From positions 62,001 to 126,000 of the forward strand of contig NW_027052622.1 of the NCBI RefSeq assembly GCF_958450345.1: a stretch of DNA of 64,000 bases, read 5' to 3'. Of the stretch, positions 42,588-53,534 are shown in pieces; position 1 is the first letter of the stretch, and each line of letters begins with the position of its first letter. The DNA comes from Calliphora vicina (taxonomy: Eukaryota > Arthropoda > Insecta > Diptera > Calliphoridae). The notes under the pieces are model-generated. The model had not been told where the DNA came from and ran no database searches. It saw only the letters and a list, made by a program, of their open reading frames with translations. Both the position numbers and the translations under genes were made by a program.

Positions 42588-43515
42588 CAGTGACGGACAT
42601 TACAATAGAATCACTATCAATATTGCATTTAAAACTAGGAGCAATCATAAGGATTGGTGTGGGCCAGAAAATATAAAGAAGTGGCAAAATGTGTTGTGGA
42701 CGGACGAAACGACCATTAATTTAATTGGTAGTGATGATAAGACATGGGTTAGACGTCCAAAAAATGGCAAAAACCAAAAACGTTTAAACATGGTTGGGGA
42801 AATATTATTATATGGGGATGCTTTTCTTGGTATTGCGTTGGTCCAATTTATTGGATTAAAGAAAATATGGAAAAGCACTTGTATGTAAATATTTTGGAGA
42901 ATGTTGTAAAGCCACATGCAGAATGGAATATGCCCTTAAAATGGCTCTTCCAGCAAGATAATGACCCAAAGCACACATCAGGTCTTGCCAAAAAATGGTT
43001 TTTATATAATAAAATTCATGTTATGGAATGGCCGTCTCAATAACCAGACTTAAATCCTATGGAAAATAGTAAAAGACAAACTCGGACCTGAAAAATTGAA
43101 AAACAAGGAAGAACTTTGGCAGAAAGTTCAGGAAATATGGTATGCAATTTCCCGATCTACATGCGAACGTTTGTTAAATTCAATCCCCAAAAGATTTGAT
43201 GCTGTTATTAGAAATAATTGATATGCAACAAAATATTAAGAAAACAACGAATTCTCATGATGATTTTTTATTTTTAATCATTTTAAGATTGATTGATTCT
43301 ATTTGAATGTCGCATATTTTATTTAGTCTTTTAGATTTGACATCGTTTTTAACATAAGAATGTGTTATATTTTTATTTTATTTTTTTCTATTTATTGTTT
43401 ACGTTATGAGCATTAATATATAATGAACAAATTTTAAATTTTGAAATCAAATTTTGTAGTTTTACCGCTTTAATCGAATTCATATGTAGTAATTCTATTG
43501 TATTGTCCGTCACTG
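42588..43515 (+). mobile_element. Tc1-like element, internally deleted, copy 2
   Basis: Same TIRs, TA flanks (42586-42587, 43516-43517), length (928 bp) and deletion as 15694-16621, with few base differences. Confidence 0.95.
42641..43221 (+). pseudogene. Tc1 transposase remnant, copy 2
   Basis: Same two-frame remains as in copy 1: VLWTDETTINLIGSDDKTWV, then FQQDNDPKHTSG and MEWPSQ-stop-PDLNPMEN. The premature TAA and the frameshifts are shared with copy 1, so they arose before the two copies separated. Confidence 0.9.
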
Positions 43516-43517
43516 TA

Positions 43518-44387
43518 TGTATAAATACTCTCAAATTTAAGCAGTAATTGAAACTGTATAATTTTGTTATTAGCATCTGAGCGTTTTAAAAAAAAATCAA
43601 TAAATAAATCGTATGGCGATTCGTCAATCGTCACAATAGAAAATCAAAACAAAATTGTTTATTTTATTTAAATAGCATTAAGTCATTCATTCTATGGCAA
43701 AGAATAATAACAAGAAGTGAAACGCTGTCAAAAAAAACCTAAGTCGGTTGTGATAAAAAAACTAACTATTTGAATGTATTGGTAACATTTTATTCATGTG
43801 TATTGGTTTTCAAACCACTTTCACCACACTCCTCAAACACACAGAGTTGTAAAAAAGCGACCTTAAAAATTATAACAAAATTTTATTACAATTAAATTTA
43901 AAAATTAAAACAATTCTCAAATTATTTAATTTATTTTAGACCTGGAAATATTTTATAAATAGATTTTTTCGCTTATTATTCCATAATTTCTGCAAAAATT
44001 ACATTTATTTGAATTATTATTAATTTTCAATACGAAATTTTACAAATATGTTTTTTTTTTCAGTTTTAATATCAACCCCCTAAAATTTAATATCCATGTT
44101 TCCGTTACTTTAATGGTTCAAATTTGTGTAAAAAAATTAAAGAATATTATGTGTTTGTGAAATAGTGTGTTAGAATTGCAATTTTATTGCAATTTTCAAG
44201 AATAAGTTTTGAAGATAAATGCTTCTCTCAAGTGTGTTGAATTCACATACTACTTGTATGTGAGAAGAGAGAGAAGTTGTTGTTGTAGAAAAAATGAGTG
44301 GCTTCCCTTCTTGTTATTCTTTGTTCTATGGGATAATCGTTGTTCTATTTTCTTTGAAATAATTGTTGAAGTGAAATAAAAAGAAAA
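43518..44387. other. A+T-rich non-coding stretch
   Basis: No gene. CTCTCACACTTGTATGTGAG-type words near 44240-44270 form only a weak inverted repeat. Confidence 0.5.
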
Positions 44388-44789
44388 CAAGGCTGTGCCG
44401 AATCTTATATACCCTTCACCAAATTATACTTTAAAATAAAAATTTGAAATATTTTTTGGTAAACAAAATTTCAAAAGTCTTTGAAATATCTATCATTAGA
44501 TATCCATATTGTCTATATTAATGAATTAGTAAATCAGATATAGATCAAAAATAGGTAAAAAATCGAGGTTGTCCTGGTTTTTTCCTTTTATCTCAGGTTG
44601 CTATTTAAAATCGAGAAAATCGGTCTTTCTCGATTTTAAATAGCAACCGAACCGGAAGAATTTCGGAGATATTGATGTATGAATCGTGTATGTAAGCTAT
44701 TTGGGGTATCGGAAAGTTGATTTCAACACACAGACGGACAGACGGACATGGCTATATCGACACCGCTATCTATAACGATCCAGAATATA
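44388..44789 (-). repeat. mini-me-like repeat (type 1), cut by a Tc1 insertion
   Basis: GGCTGTGCCGAATCTTATAT ACCCTTCACC at 44391, down to GGACATGGCTATATCGACAC and CCAGAATATA. It stops at the TA where the Tc1 element starts. Confidence 0.8.
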
Positions 44790-45061
44790 CAGTGTTGGAA
44801 AAAATAATAGAAACGAGTGCTTTTTTCAAATTTTCTAAGTATATTAATCAAGTTTAGTTTTGTTAAAAAAAATGTATATGCAGTTTTGTTTATCAGACAT
44901 ACAACATAAGAAAAAACATAATCATTCTTCTTTTCATTTATATTTAAATACATTATATGACTAACAATGTAAAGAGTCAATATTTTTACTGGAAAAAATA
45001 ATGGAAACGCGTAATAGGATTCAATTTTTAGAGACACATCTTTTGATTTTTTGTTAAAAAA

Positions 45062-45390
45062 TTATTTAATTTCCATTGGGTTAAGGTCCGGTGACTGCGA
45101 AGGCCATTCCATAAGAGGTACTTTGTTGACAGCAAACCAGTCTTTTGACAATTTTGAGGAGTACTTCTGACCATTGTCCTGCTGAAACTCCCATCTGAAG
45201 GGCATCTCTTCCTCAGCAAATGGTAGCATTATGCTTTGCAATATATTTACGTAGTCCAGGGCACATATTTTGTTCTTTATCCAATATATTGGACCGACAC
45301 CAGAAGAGTAGAAACACCCCCATATCATGATGGATTCACCGCCATGAGCGCCTAACATAATGTTTCCCATCGGATCCAAATAAATTTATC
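45062..45390 (-). pseudogene. Tc1 transposase 3' part, left arm
   Basis: About 105 open codons: GGESIMIWGCFYSSGVGPIY, EFQQDNGQKYSSKLSKDWF (second catalytic Asp) and MEWPSQSPDLNPMEI (third position Glu). Reads left from the junction near 45400. The N-terminal half and the first Asp are missing. Confidence 0.85.
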
Positions 45391-45427
45391 CTTTGTTACG
45401 TCTGACCACAACCCAAGAAGACCGTAA

Positions 45428-45891
45428 AACACGGCGGTGTATCCATCATGATATGGGGGTGTTTCTCTTCATCTGGTGAAGGTCCAGTATATTGGATATA
45501 GAACGAAATATGCGTCCAGGACTAAGTAAATATATTGCAAAGCTTAATGCTTCCATTTGCTGAGGAAGAGATGCCCTTGAGATAGGAGTTTCAGCAGGAC
45601 AATGATCCGAAGGACTCCTTAAAATTGGCAAAGAACTGGATTGCTGTCAACAAAGTACCTCTTATGGAATGGCCTTCGCAGTCACCGGATCTAAACCCAA
45701 TAGAAAACCTTTATGGAGTGCTCCAGGGGAAGCTGGAGGGTTTCAGTTCGAAAATAAGGACGAATTTTGGGAAAAAAAAATCCAGGAAGAGTGGTTTTTC
45801 ATTGACAAGGACTTTTGCAAAAAAAAAATTTGATTTCATGAGTCGCAGATGCAATAGAGTTGTGAAAAACAAAGCTAGAGCAACAAAATAA
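45428..45891 (+). pseudogene. Tc1 transposase 3' part, right arm
   Basis: Reads right from the junction and is closely similar to the left arm: GVSIMIWGCFSSSGEGPVYW then a stop, QQDNDPKDS, KNWIAVNKVPLMEWPSQSPD LNPIENLYGVL. It continues to MSRRCNRVVKNKARATK and the stop at 45889-45891, with shifts and in-frame stops before 45620. Confidence 0.85.
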
Positions 45892-46459
45892 TAAAATAAA
45901 ATAATTTTTTAACAAAAAATTAAAAGATGTGTCGCAAAAAATTTAGTCCTTTTATGCGTTTCTATTATTTTTTCTAGTAAAAATATTGACTCTTCACATT
46001 GTTAGTCAATGATTATATTTTTTCATATGTAAATATAAATTTGTTTTGCTTTGACTTCAGCACAAAAGAGAAACGTTATCCAATTGGCCTTAAATTTTGG
46101 AGCAGTTAGTTTTATATACCAAAACTTGGACCTGACCCAAAAGGTCAGGTATAATGTACATAGTTAAATTACAAATTATATGGGGTGTTGTAAAAGGCTC
46201 TAAGTCCATATTTTAAAATTTTATAAGAGAAGCAAAAAACATTCAAACTTTTTTTTGCGTAAATATTTTTGAATTCTGCAAACGCAATTTTTTTTTGTAT
46301 TTTTCTTTGTTTTCTTGTGCGTAAAAGCAACATGATAAAATAAGTATTTGCCGAGATAAAAGGTTTTTTGGACTTAGAGCTTTTTCTATTCCTTAGTTTG
46401 TATTTTATGATGGACTTAGGTCTTTTTCTTAGAATTTGTCTTTCATTTCATATTTACTA

Positions 46460-47190
46460 TTTTTTATAAGATTGTCATTCAGTTCGTAATTTCTACATTT
46501 TTCATTTGCGACACCACAAAGTATATATATTCTGGATCGTTATAGATAGCGAAGTCGATATAGCCATGTCCGTCTGTTCCGTAGCCCCAAATAACTTACA
46601 TACATGATTCATACATCAATATATCGGTAATTCTTCGGCTTGGTTGCTATTAAAAATCGACAACATCGGTCCACAAATGGCAAAGATATAAGGAAAATAC
46701 CAGGACAACTTCGATTTTTGGCCTATTTTTGATCTATAACTGGATTACTAAGTCATTAATATAGACAATATGGGTATCTAATGATAGATATTTTAAAGTC
46801 CATTGCAACGATGTACATATATAAAGCTATAGTAAGTTGGACCTACAATGGGTCAAAATCGGGAAAAATATATTTTAACCCGAATTTTTTTTCATCAAAA
46901 AAATATTTATGTCACAAATTCTTTTTTTTAATTTTTTAAAAATTAAAAAAAAAATTTAATAAATTTAAAAAAAAAACTTTTTTCAAAAGGGTTTATAATA
47001 ACAGCCAAATTATAGCTCTGCTACTTGTTTTTCACTAATAATTTTAAAAAACAAAAAAAAAATTGAAAAAACTTTTAAAAAAATACAATTTTGAAAATTC
47101 TTTTTTTAAATTTTGTATACCAAAAAATATTTAAAATTTGTATTTTAAAGTACAATTTGGGGAAGGGGAAGATTCGGCACAGCCGAATAT
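46460..47190 (+). repeat. mini-me-like repeat in D1 unit 1
   Basis: GATTGTCATTCAGTTCGTAA, ATTCTGGATCGTTATAGATA, GCGAAGTCGATATAGCCATG, TCCACAAATGGCAAAGATAT, then A/T-rich runs and GGCACAGCCGAATATACAG. The (GTCY)n tract is down to one or two units. The same text is at 48376-49106. Confidence 0.8.
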
Positions 47191-47480
47191 ACAGAGTTAT
47201 AATGCGTTTGTGTAGATGTTTGTAACGCCCAAAAATATTAGTCTAACACCCACCTTAAATAGAATCACTTTATGAGTCGATTAATTTTGAAGATATTTCG
47301 ATAAAATGTGGTTCATACGCTTTTTAGACCCAAGGACGAAGCCTAATGAAACTGGCTGAAATCAGTCCATTATTTCCCCAAGCTGCCATACAAATGTCCT
47401 GCCGAAATACTTTATACTATGGAAATCACGTCACCTAATTTCATGCCGATCAGTCTATAATTCTGTGGTCATAAGCAATA

Positions 47481-47702
47481 ACCACCTATTAGGCTCTGGA
47501 ACTCTTCCTTTGCCTAAACTCACTGGGGTGTTTTGCAATTAAAACACAAACTGATTTCATAAACCTTAACTAAAAGAAAGCTTCTTGCTTTATTGGTTTC
47601 AATCTTATAACTAACTTATCAATATTCAACAAAACATCTTAATTTATGTATGTATATTAAATTTAAGTAAATATGTACATATGTATATAAAGAAAAGTCC
47701 GT
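47481..47702 (-). repeat. Partial BEL LTR at the D1 junction
   Basis: ACCACCTATTAGGCTCTGGA to AAGAAAAGTCCGTT, about two thirds of the LTR, cut where the duplication ends. Confidence 0.9.
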
Positions 47703-47715
47703 TTAACGTTAAAAA

Positions 47716-49618
47716 TCCAGGAAGAGTGGTTTTTCATTGACAAGGACTTTTGCAAAAAAAAAAATTTGATTTCATGAGTCGCAAACAAAGCTAGAGCAAC
47801 AAAATAATAAAATAAAATAATTTTTTAACAAAAAATTAAAAGATGTGTCGCAAAAAATTTAGTCCTTTTATGCGTTTCTATTATTTTTTCTAGTAAAAAT
47901 ATTGACTCTTCACATTGTTAGTCAATGATTATATTTTTTCATATGTAAATATAAATTTGTTTTGCTTTGACTTCAGCACAAAAGAGAAACGTTATCCAAT
48001 TGGCCTTAAATTTTGGAGCAGTTAGTTTTATATACCAAAACTTGGACCTGACCCAAAAGGTCAGGTATAATGTACATAGTTAAATTACAAATTATATGGG
48101 GTGTTGTAAAAGGCTCTAAGTCCATATTTTAAAATTTTACAAGAGAAGCAAAAAACATTCAAACTTTTTTTTGCGTAAATATTTTTGAATTCTGCAAACG
48201 CAATTTTTTTTTGTATTTTTCTTTGTTTTCTTGTGCGTAAAAGCAACATGATAAAATAAGTATTTGCCGAGATAAAAGGTTTTTTGGACTTAGAGCTTTT
48301 TCTATTCCTTAGTTTGTATTTTATGATGGACTTAGGTCTTTTTCTTAGAATTTGTCTTTCATTTCATATTTACTATTTTTTATAAGATTGTCATTCAGTT
48401 CGTAATTTCTACATTTTTCATTTGCGACACCACAAAGTATATATATTCTGGATCGTTATAGATAGCGAAGTCGATATAGCCATGTCCGTCTGTTCCGTAG
48501 CCCCAAATAACTTACATACATGATTCATACATCAATATATCGGTAATTCTTCGGCTTGGTTGCTATTAAAAATCGACAACATCGGTCCACAAATGGCAAA
48601 GATATAAGGAAAATACCAGGACAACTTCGATTTTTGGCCTATTTTTGATCTATAACTGGATTACTAAGTCATTAATATAGACAATATGGGTATCTAATGA
48701 TAGATATTTTAAAGTCCATTGCAACGATGTACATATATAAAGCTATAGTAAGTTGGACCTACAATGGGTCAAAATCGGGAAAAATATATTTTAACCCGAA
48801 TTTTTTTTCATCAAAAAAATATTTATGTCACAAATTCTTTTTTTTAATTTTTTAAAAATTAAAAAAAAAATTTAATAAATTTAAAAAAAAAACTTTTTTC
48901 AAAAGGGTTTATAATAACAGCCAAATTATAGCTCTGCTACTTGTTTTTCACTAATAATTTTAAGAAACAAAAAAAAAATTGAAAAAACTTTTAAAAAAAT
49001 ACAATTTTGAAAATTCTTTTTTTAAATTTTGTATACCAAAAAATATTTAAAATTTGTATTTTAAAGTACAATTTGGGGAAGGGGAAGATTCGGCACAGCC
49101 GAATATACAGAGTTATAATGCGTTTGTGTAGATGTTTGTAACGCCCAAAAATATTAGTCTAACACCCACCTTAAATAGAATCACTTTATGAGTCGATTAA
49201 TTTTGAAGATATTTCGATAAAATGTGGTTCATACGCTTTTTAGACCCAAGGACGAAGCCTAATGAAACTGGCTGAAATCAGTCCATTATTTCCCCAAGCT
49301 GCCATACAAATGTCCTGCCGAAATACTTTATACTATGGAAATCACGTCACCTAATTTCATGCCGATCAGTCTATAATTCTGTGGTCATAAGCAATAACCA
49401 CCTATTAGGCTCTGGAACTCTTCCTTTGCCTAAACTCACTGGGGTGTTTTGCAATTAAAACACAAACTGATTTCATAAACCTTAACTAAAAGAAAGCTTC
49501 TTGCTTTATTGGTTTCAATCTTATAACTAACTTATCAATATTCAACAAAACATCTTAATTTATGTATGTATATTAAATTTAAGTAAATATGTACATATGT
49601 ATATAAAGAAAAGTCCGT
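47716..49618. repeat. Tandem duplication D1, unit 2
   Basis: Near-identical to 45781-47702. It lacks about 20 bp (GATGCAATAGAGTTGTGAAA) near its start. Its last part is the complete 3' LTR of the BEL element, whereas unit 1 holds only a piece. Confidence 0.9.
49379..49402. repeat. Inverted-repeat element E, left piece
   Basis: CTGTGGTCATAAGCAATAAC CACC, preceded by AATT. Its inverse end and second AATT are at 58512-58542. The BEL element separates the two. Confidence 0.8.
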
Positions 49619-49737
49619 TAACTTTATTAAATTAAACAGGTTCAAGGGGAACAAACTAATACCTCTTCATGAGGACAAAAAAAATTAAAAAGAGAAAATT
49701 ATAGATTTTTAAATGACTTGTTGAACACGGTTCAACA
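49403..49737 (-). repeat. 3' LTR of the BEL element
   Basis: 335 bp, minus-strand start TGTTGAACCGTGTTCAACAA, end CCAGAGCCTAATA. About 97% like the 5' LTR by eye, plus several small indels. Confidence 0.95.
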
Positions 49738-49751
49738 TACTCCCGGGCCAC

Positions 49752-50590
49752 TCAGTGGCAACTGCAGCCTTGCCAAAATCCATGGATGACCCAACCGAAT
49801 ATAGAATACTGCGCTCTTGGTAGTTTTTCATTATGCAATATCTCTTCTTCGATCATGATGGCAGATAAGGTTCGCCGGCCAATTACGCCGTCTACTTCAC
49901 AACATATGGCAAAGTGTGGATGCGCTTGGGGCACAGTCTCACGAAAATGGTCACCAAGTTTGGAATCGTCAATGGGGGTGGCACCATTATATTTGTTTCT
50001 TTGATCTCAAGTTTCCAGCGAGCAATGGGGCCGCTACGGCTTCGTGGCTCATATGTTGGTGCGACCTGAAATAGGCTAAAGTACCTATCTTCCACGGAAA
50101 ATTCAGATAAAAACCCCGGAAAGATGTTAGCAACGCTTCGCTTTAAAAATGAAGTTTCCACCTTTTGGTTTAGCAAGAACGTGACCCACATAGGGTTTCC
50201 TTGGTAAATAAGATTGACTCTGACGAGCGGGGGAATATAATTAACCAGGACAGATGAGAATGTGGGTAATTCCATTACCAAAGGAGACACTTCTTGGGGA
50301 GTGGGGCTAGATGGAACTTTGGCTGACTCGTTGGACACAGCCTCTTCCTCGATGCTTGATGAGGTGACGTCATGAGGACGCTCACGATGTAGCATCGAAT
50401 GGTGTTTGGCACCGCAAATAGTGCAACGATTATCAGACTGGCATGATGAACGTACGTGCGTATGTGCCAGGTAATTCAAAAAATAACTCCATTTGCTGAC
50501 GTGCGCTCTTCTTTCCTCGATGGTTTTCGCTACGAAAACTTGGCAGTGTCTAAAGGCATGGTTTTTTAGGTATAAGTTGCACCGTGGCAT
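49752..50590 (-). pseudogene. Extra ORF after integrase: second zinc-knuckle/protease-like module
   Basis: 232 codons from the ATG at 50590, then one frameshift near 49930 and about 60 more codons to 49752, 15 bp before the 3' LTR. It starts MPRCNLYLKNHAFRHCQVF and has EERRAHVSKWSYFLNYLAHT and CTICGAKHHSMLHRERP, which is the gag zinc-knuckle layout of BEL-type proteins, with two Cys changed to Tyr. A protease-like fold region (VRVNLIYQGNPMWVTFLLNQ; the usual LLDSG is LLNQK, so no catalytic Asp) follows. Then come FAICCEVDGVIGRR and LPRAQYSIFGWVIHGFW. Some BEL relatives have env here; this is not env. Probably a captured or recombined module of another BEL-related family. Confidence 0.7.
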
Positions 50591-50686
50591 TTTGATGGCT
50601 AGAAGGGAAGAAAAGAAGTAATATACCGTGTTATTAGAAAATTTGTTTAGCGACTTTTCTCTTTAGAATATATTGTTAATTTAACT

Positions 50687-52567
50687 CTATTTCAAGAGGA
50701 TTTTGGAATCTTTTTCTTGCGTAGGGGAAGTTGGTAAAATACATAATTTTGATATTGAACGTACTATATTTCCATTTTGAGTTTTGACTTCTGCTACACG
50801 TACTTTGTTATCCTTCCCATATATTACTTTTATTATGCGTCCTAGACGCCACTCAGTAGGTGGTAATAAATCATCTTTGACTACAACAAAGTCATTAGGT
50901 TTAATGTTATGTTGTTCAGTTTTCCATTTCACTCTTCTTTGAAGCTCAGTGACATATTCGTTTTTCCAACGACGTGCAAAGATATGTTGAATAGCCTTCA
51001 GACGGTTCCATCGTTTGATGTAGTTTAAATTATCTAACGGGAGCTCTTCATTAGCTTCGGCTGGGGCTATTATTGGTGCTCCTCTCAAGAAATGACCTGG
51101 AGTCAAGGGTATTAATTCTGCTGGATTTTCTGTCAACGGAGACATTGGACGTGAATTTAATACAGCTTCAATTCTGATCAACACGGTGGCAAATTCTTCG
51201 AACGTGAAGACTAGCGTACCTGTTACCTTTTTCAAATGTGATTTCATACACTTTACTGCTGTCTCCCAGAGGCCACCCATGTGGGGTGCATAAGGGGGTA
51301 TAAATGACCACTTAAAACCATGAGCGTTGTATTTTTCTGACAATTCTTTTTCTGCGGTTCTGTGGAATTCGTTGTGGGCCTTACGTAGGGCTAGGCTAGC
51401 TCCCAGAAAATTTCGAGTATTGTCAGAAAACATAGTTTTTGGACAGCCTCTACGTCCAGTGAATCTATCAAAACAAGCCAAAAATGCGTCTGTTGAAAGA
51501 TCTGAGCACGCTTCTAAATGTATTGCTCTTGTAGAGAAGCATACAAATACGGCTGCGTAACCTTTGATTATGTTTGCATTTAGTAAGTTAGATGTTTTGA
51601 GATTAAACGGACCTGCGAAGTCTACCCCTGTATAAGTGAAGGGCAATGAAAAATTCACTCTCTCTGCAGGAAGTTCAGCCATTATTTGTTGTTGCACTTT
51701 GTGTTTGTAGATAGTACAGGCCTTGCAATTTCGAATACATTTTCGTACTAAATTCTTTAGTCGGATGATGTAGAACTCTTGTCTGACGGCTCTTAGCATG
51801 ATCTGGTGTTCAGCATGAAGCAAAATCTTATGGGTGTAATCTATAAGGAGAGTTGCAAATTGGGATTTTTCTGGAATAATTACAGGATGCCGTTCCTGGT
51901 AGCTTAATTCCGAGTTTCTAAGTCTACCTCCAACTCGCAGTAGACCATCATCATCAAGAAATGGACACAATGTTAGAAGTCTGCTTCTCTGTTTAATTGG
52001 ACATTTATTTTGAAGACATTTATATTCTTGGGGAAAGTAATTTTGCTGTGCGATAACAATCAAACGATTCTTGGAGAATTGTATTTCCTCTGCGGTTATG
52101 AACAGTGGAACTTTAATGTGACGCTTCCGAATACGATTGAAGAACCGGAAACAATAACTTATGACTCTTAAGGCTCGAGCAAATGAAGAAAAGCGTTTCA
52201 AAATGTAATTAAAGTCAAATTCTTCTTGTAAAATTGTATTTCTTTCGCCTAGAACCTTTGCGTGTAGGGTTGACACCTTTTTCGTCTCCAAATCTGTAGG
52301 CTCAAAAGCTCTGGGTTTTGGCCAAAGTTCATATGGCTGTGATAGCCAGGTGGGTCCATGCCACCATAATTTGCTCTCAATGAGTTCCTGTGGGGAACAA
52401 ACACGGGTACCGAGATCTGCAGGATTGTCCTCCGTTTTTACATGTTTCCAGTTGCTTTTATTGCATATACTTGTAATTTTGGCAACACGATTTGCGACAA
52501 AAGTTTTAAGACTGTTTGGTGGTTTTTGTAGCCATGCTAGGACTATCGAGGAGTCCGTCCTTTGCAT
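50687..52567 (-). pseudogene. BEL pol: RNase H end and integrase
   Basis: 626 open codons. Residues 1-70 are the end of RNase H (SSIVLAWLQ, TEDNPADLGTR). An H2C2 finger is at about 246-284 (HKILLHAEH ... CIRNCKAC). The catalytic triad is Asp316 (TGVDFAGPF), Asp382 (MFSDNTRNF; usual SDNGTNF) and Glu435 (GGLWETAVK). A C-terminal domain follows with PGHFLRGAP and WRLGRIIKV, then the stop at 50687. Integrase would insert element DNA. The frame is open, but it is cut from the upstream RT by the frameshift near 52560, so it cannot be made as part of the polyprotein. Confidence 0.9.
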
Positions 52568-53525
52568 TGTCCATTAAACTTTTAACTAATTTTGCTAGCA
52601 AGACTGCTCCACATAGTTCAAGTTTTGGTACTGTAGTTCGTTTAATTGGAGCTACCTTAGTTTTAGCAACAAGGAGGTTACAAAAAACTTCGCCATTCGA
52701 AGCTGTAGTTCGCATATAAATTGACCCGCAGTAAGCTCTTTCTGATGAGTCACAGAATCCGTGAATATGTATCGTGTGTGCTGGTGTGAATTGTACCCAT
52801 CTAGGAATTCTCAGTACTGAAATTTGTGGTAGAGATTTTAAAAATTAATTCCATTTTGCAATTATAGGCAGTGGAACACTCTCGTCCCAGCCCGTTTTAG
52901 CTTCCCATAATTCTTGCATTAATATTTTAGCTACTATCACAATTGGACCCAGCCAACCTAGGGGGTCAAATAACTTCGCTATAACTGACAATATATGTCT
53001 TTTTGTAGGGCTGGGTACAATTTGGTTTGGTTTTATATCGTAGTAGAAAGAATCTGACATCGCATTCCAGCGTATGCCTAAGGTTTTGGTTGTACTGGAG
53101 TCACCAAACTTTAATATATCTTCATCTAGAAGATCCTCCCGGGCCAAGTTATTCAGTAGAAAACTGTCATTGGCTGTTATTTTCTTCATGGGGAAGCTTG
53201 CTGAATTTAAAGCCTGAATTAGTTGACTTTGTTTCGATTTTGCCTCCTCCAAACTGTGTCCTCCTGACAATATATCATCCACATAGATTTCGTTCTTTAA
53301 AATCGTAGATGCTTTTGGAAAATGATTTTTGCAGTCCTCGCTTAACTGCTGTAGAGTTCGTAAAGCCAAAAATGGTGCGCAGTTGACTCCAAAGGTAACT
53401 GTTTTCATTTGGTATGATTTTATAAATTTATCCGTGTCATTACGGAATAAAATTCGCTGATACGGTCGATCAGCTTTATGAACGCGTATTTGGCGGAACG
53501 TCTTTTCTATGTCGCCAGTAAACAC
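52506..53525 (-). pseudogene. BEL pol: reverse transcriptase and RNase H part
   Basis: The frame from 53525 to 52845 has FTGDIEKTFRQIRVHKADRP (first catalytic Asp), FGVNCAPFLALRTLQQL and EIYVDDILSGG (intact YVDD), followed by the connection WLGPIVIVAKILMQELW. A TAA at about 52847 interrupts. The same frame goes on with RIPRWVQFTPAHTIHIHGFC DSSERAYCG (RNase H, first Asp) and VPKLELCGAVLLAKLV (Glu), then shifts frame near 52560 into the integrase ORF. Confidence 0.9.
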
Positions 53526-53534
53526 GAATTTGTA

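Larger units (their letters stand above)
44790..45979. mobile_element. Tc1-like element of IR/DR type, head-to-head remnant
   Basis: The left end starts after TA with CAGTGTTGGAAAAAATAATA. A second, inner copy (ACTGGAAAAAATAATGGAAA) lies about 200 bp in, at 44990, as in Tc1 elements with long TIRs holding direct repeats. The right side shows the inner repeat (GTTTCTATTATTTTTTCTAG, to 45979), but no outer one. The inside is two transposase 3' halves pointing away from each other. Confidence 0.8.
45781..47702. repeat. Tandem duplication D1, unit 1 (about 1.92 kb)
   Basis: Begins TCCAGGAAGAGTGGTTTTTC inside the Tc1 transposase 3' end, and runs through the Tc1 tail, a mini-me-like repeat (46460-47190), a second mini-me-like part (47195-47462) and 24 bp of an inverted-repeat element. 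The last part is about 220 bp of the BEL LTR (TATTAGGCTCTGGAACTCTT ... AAGAAAAGTCCGTT). A short filler TAACGTTAAAAA joins it to unit 2. Confidence 0.9.

Noticed and set aside
44240..44270. Hairpin as microRNA precursor
   Set aside because: Stem is short and imperfect, with no star-arm geometry; no evidence.
45446..45631. Open frames opposite the Tc1 transposase arms
   Set aside because: Antisense shadows of the transposase remnant.
49752..50590. Envelope gene of an insect retrovirus-like element
   Set aside because: No signal peptide, transmembrane segment or furin-type site; the motifs are zinc-knuckle and protease-like.
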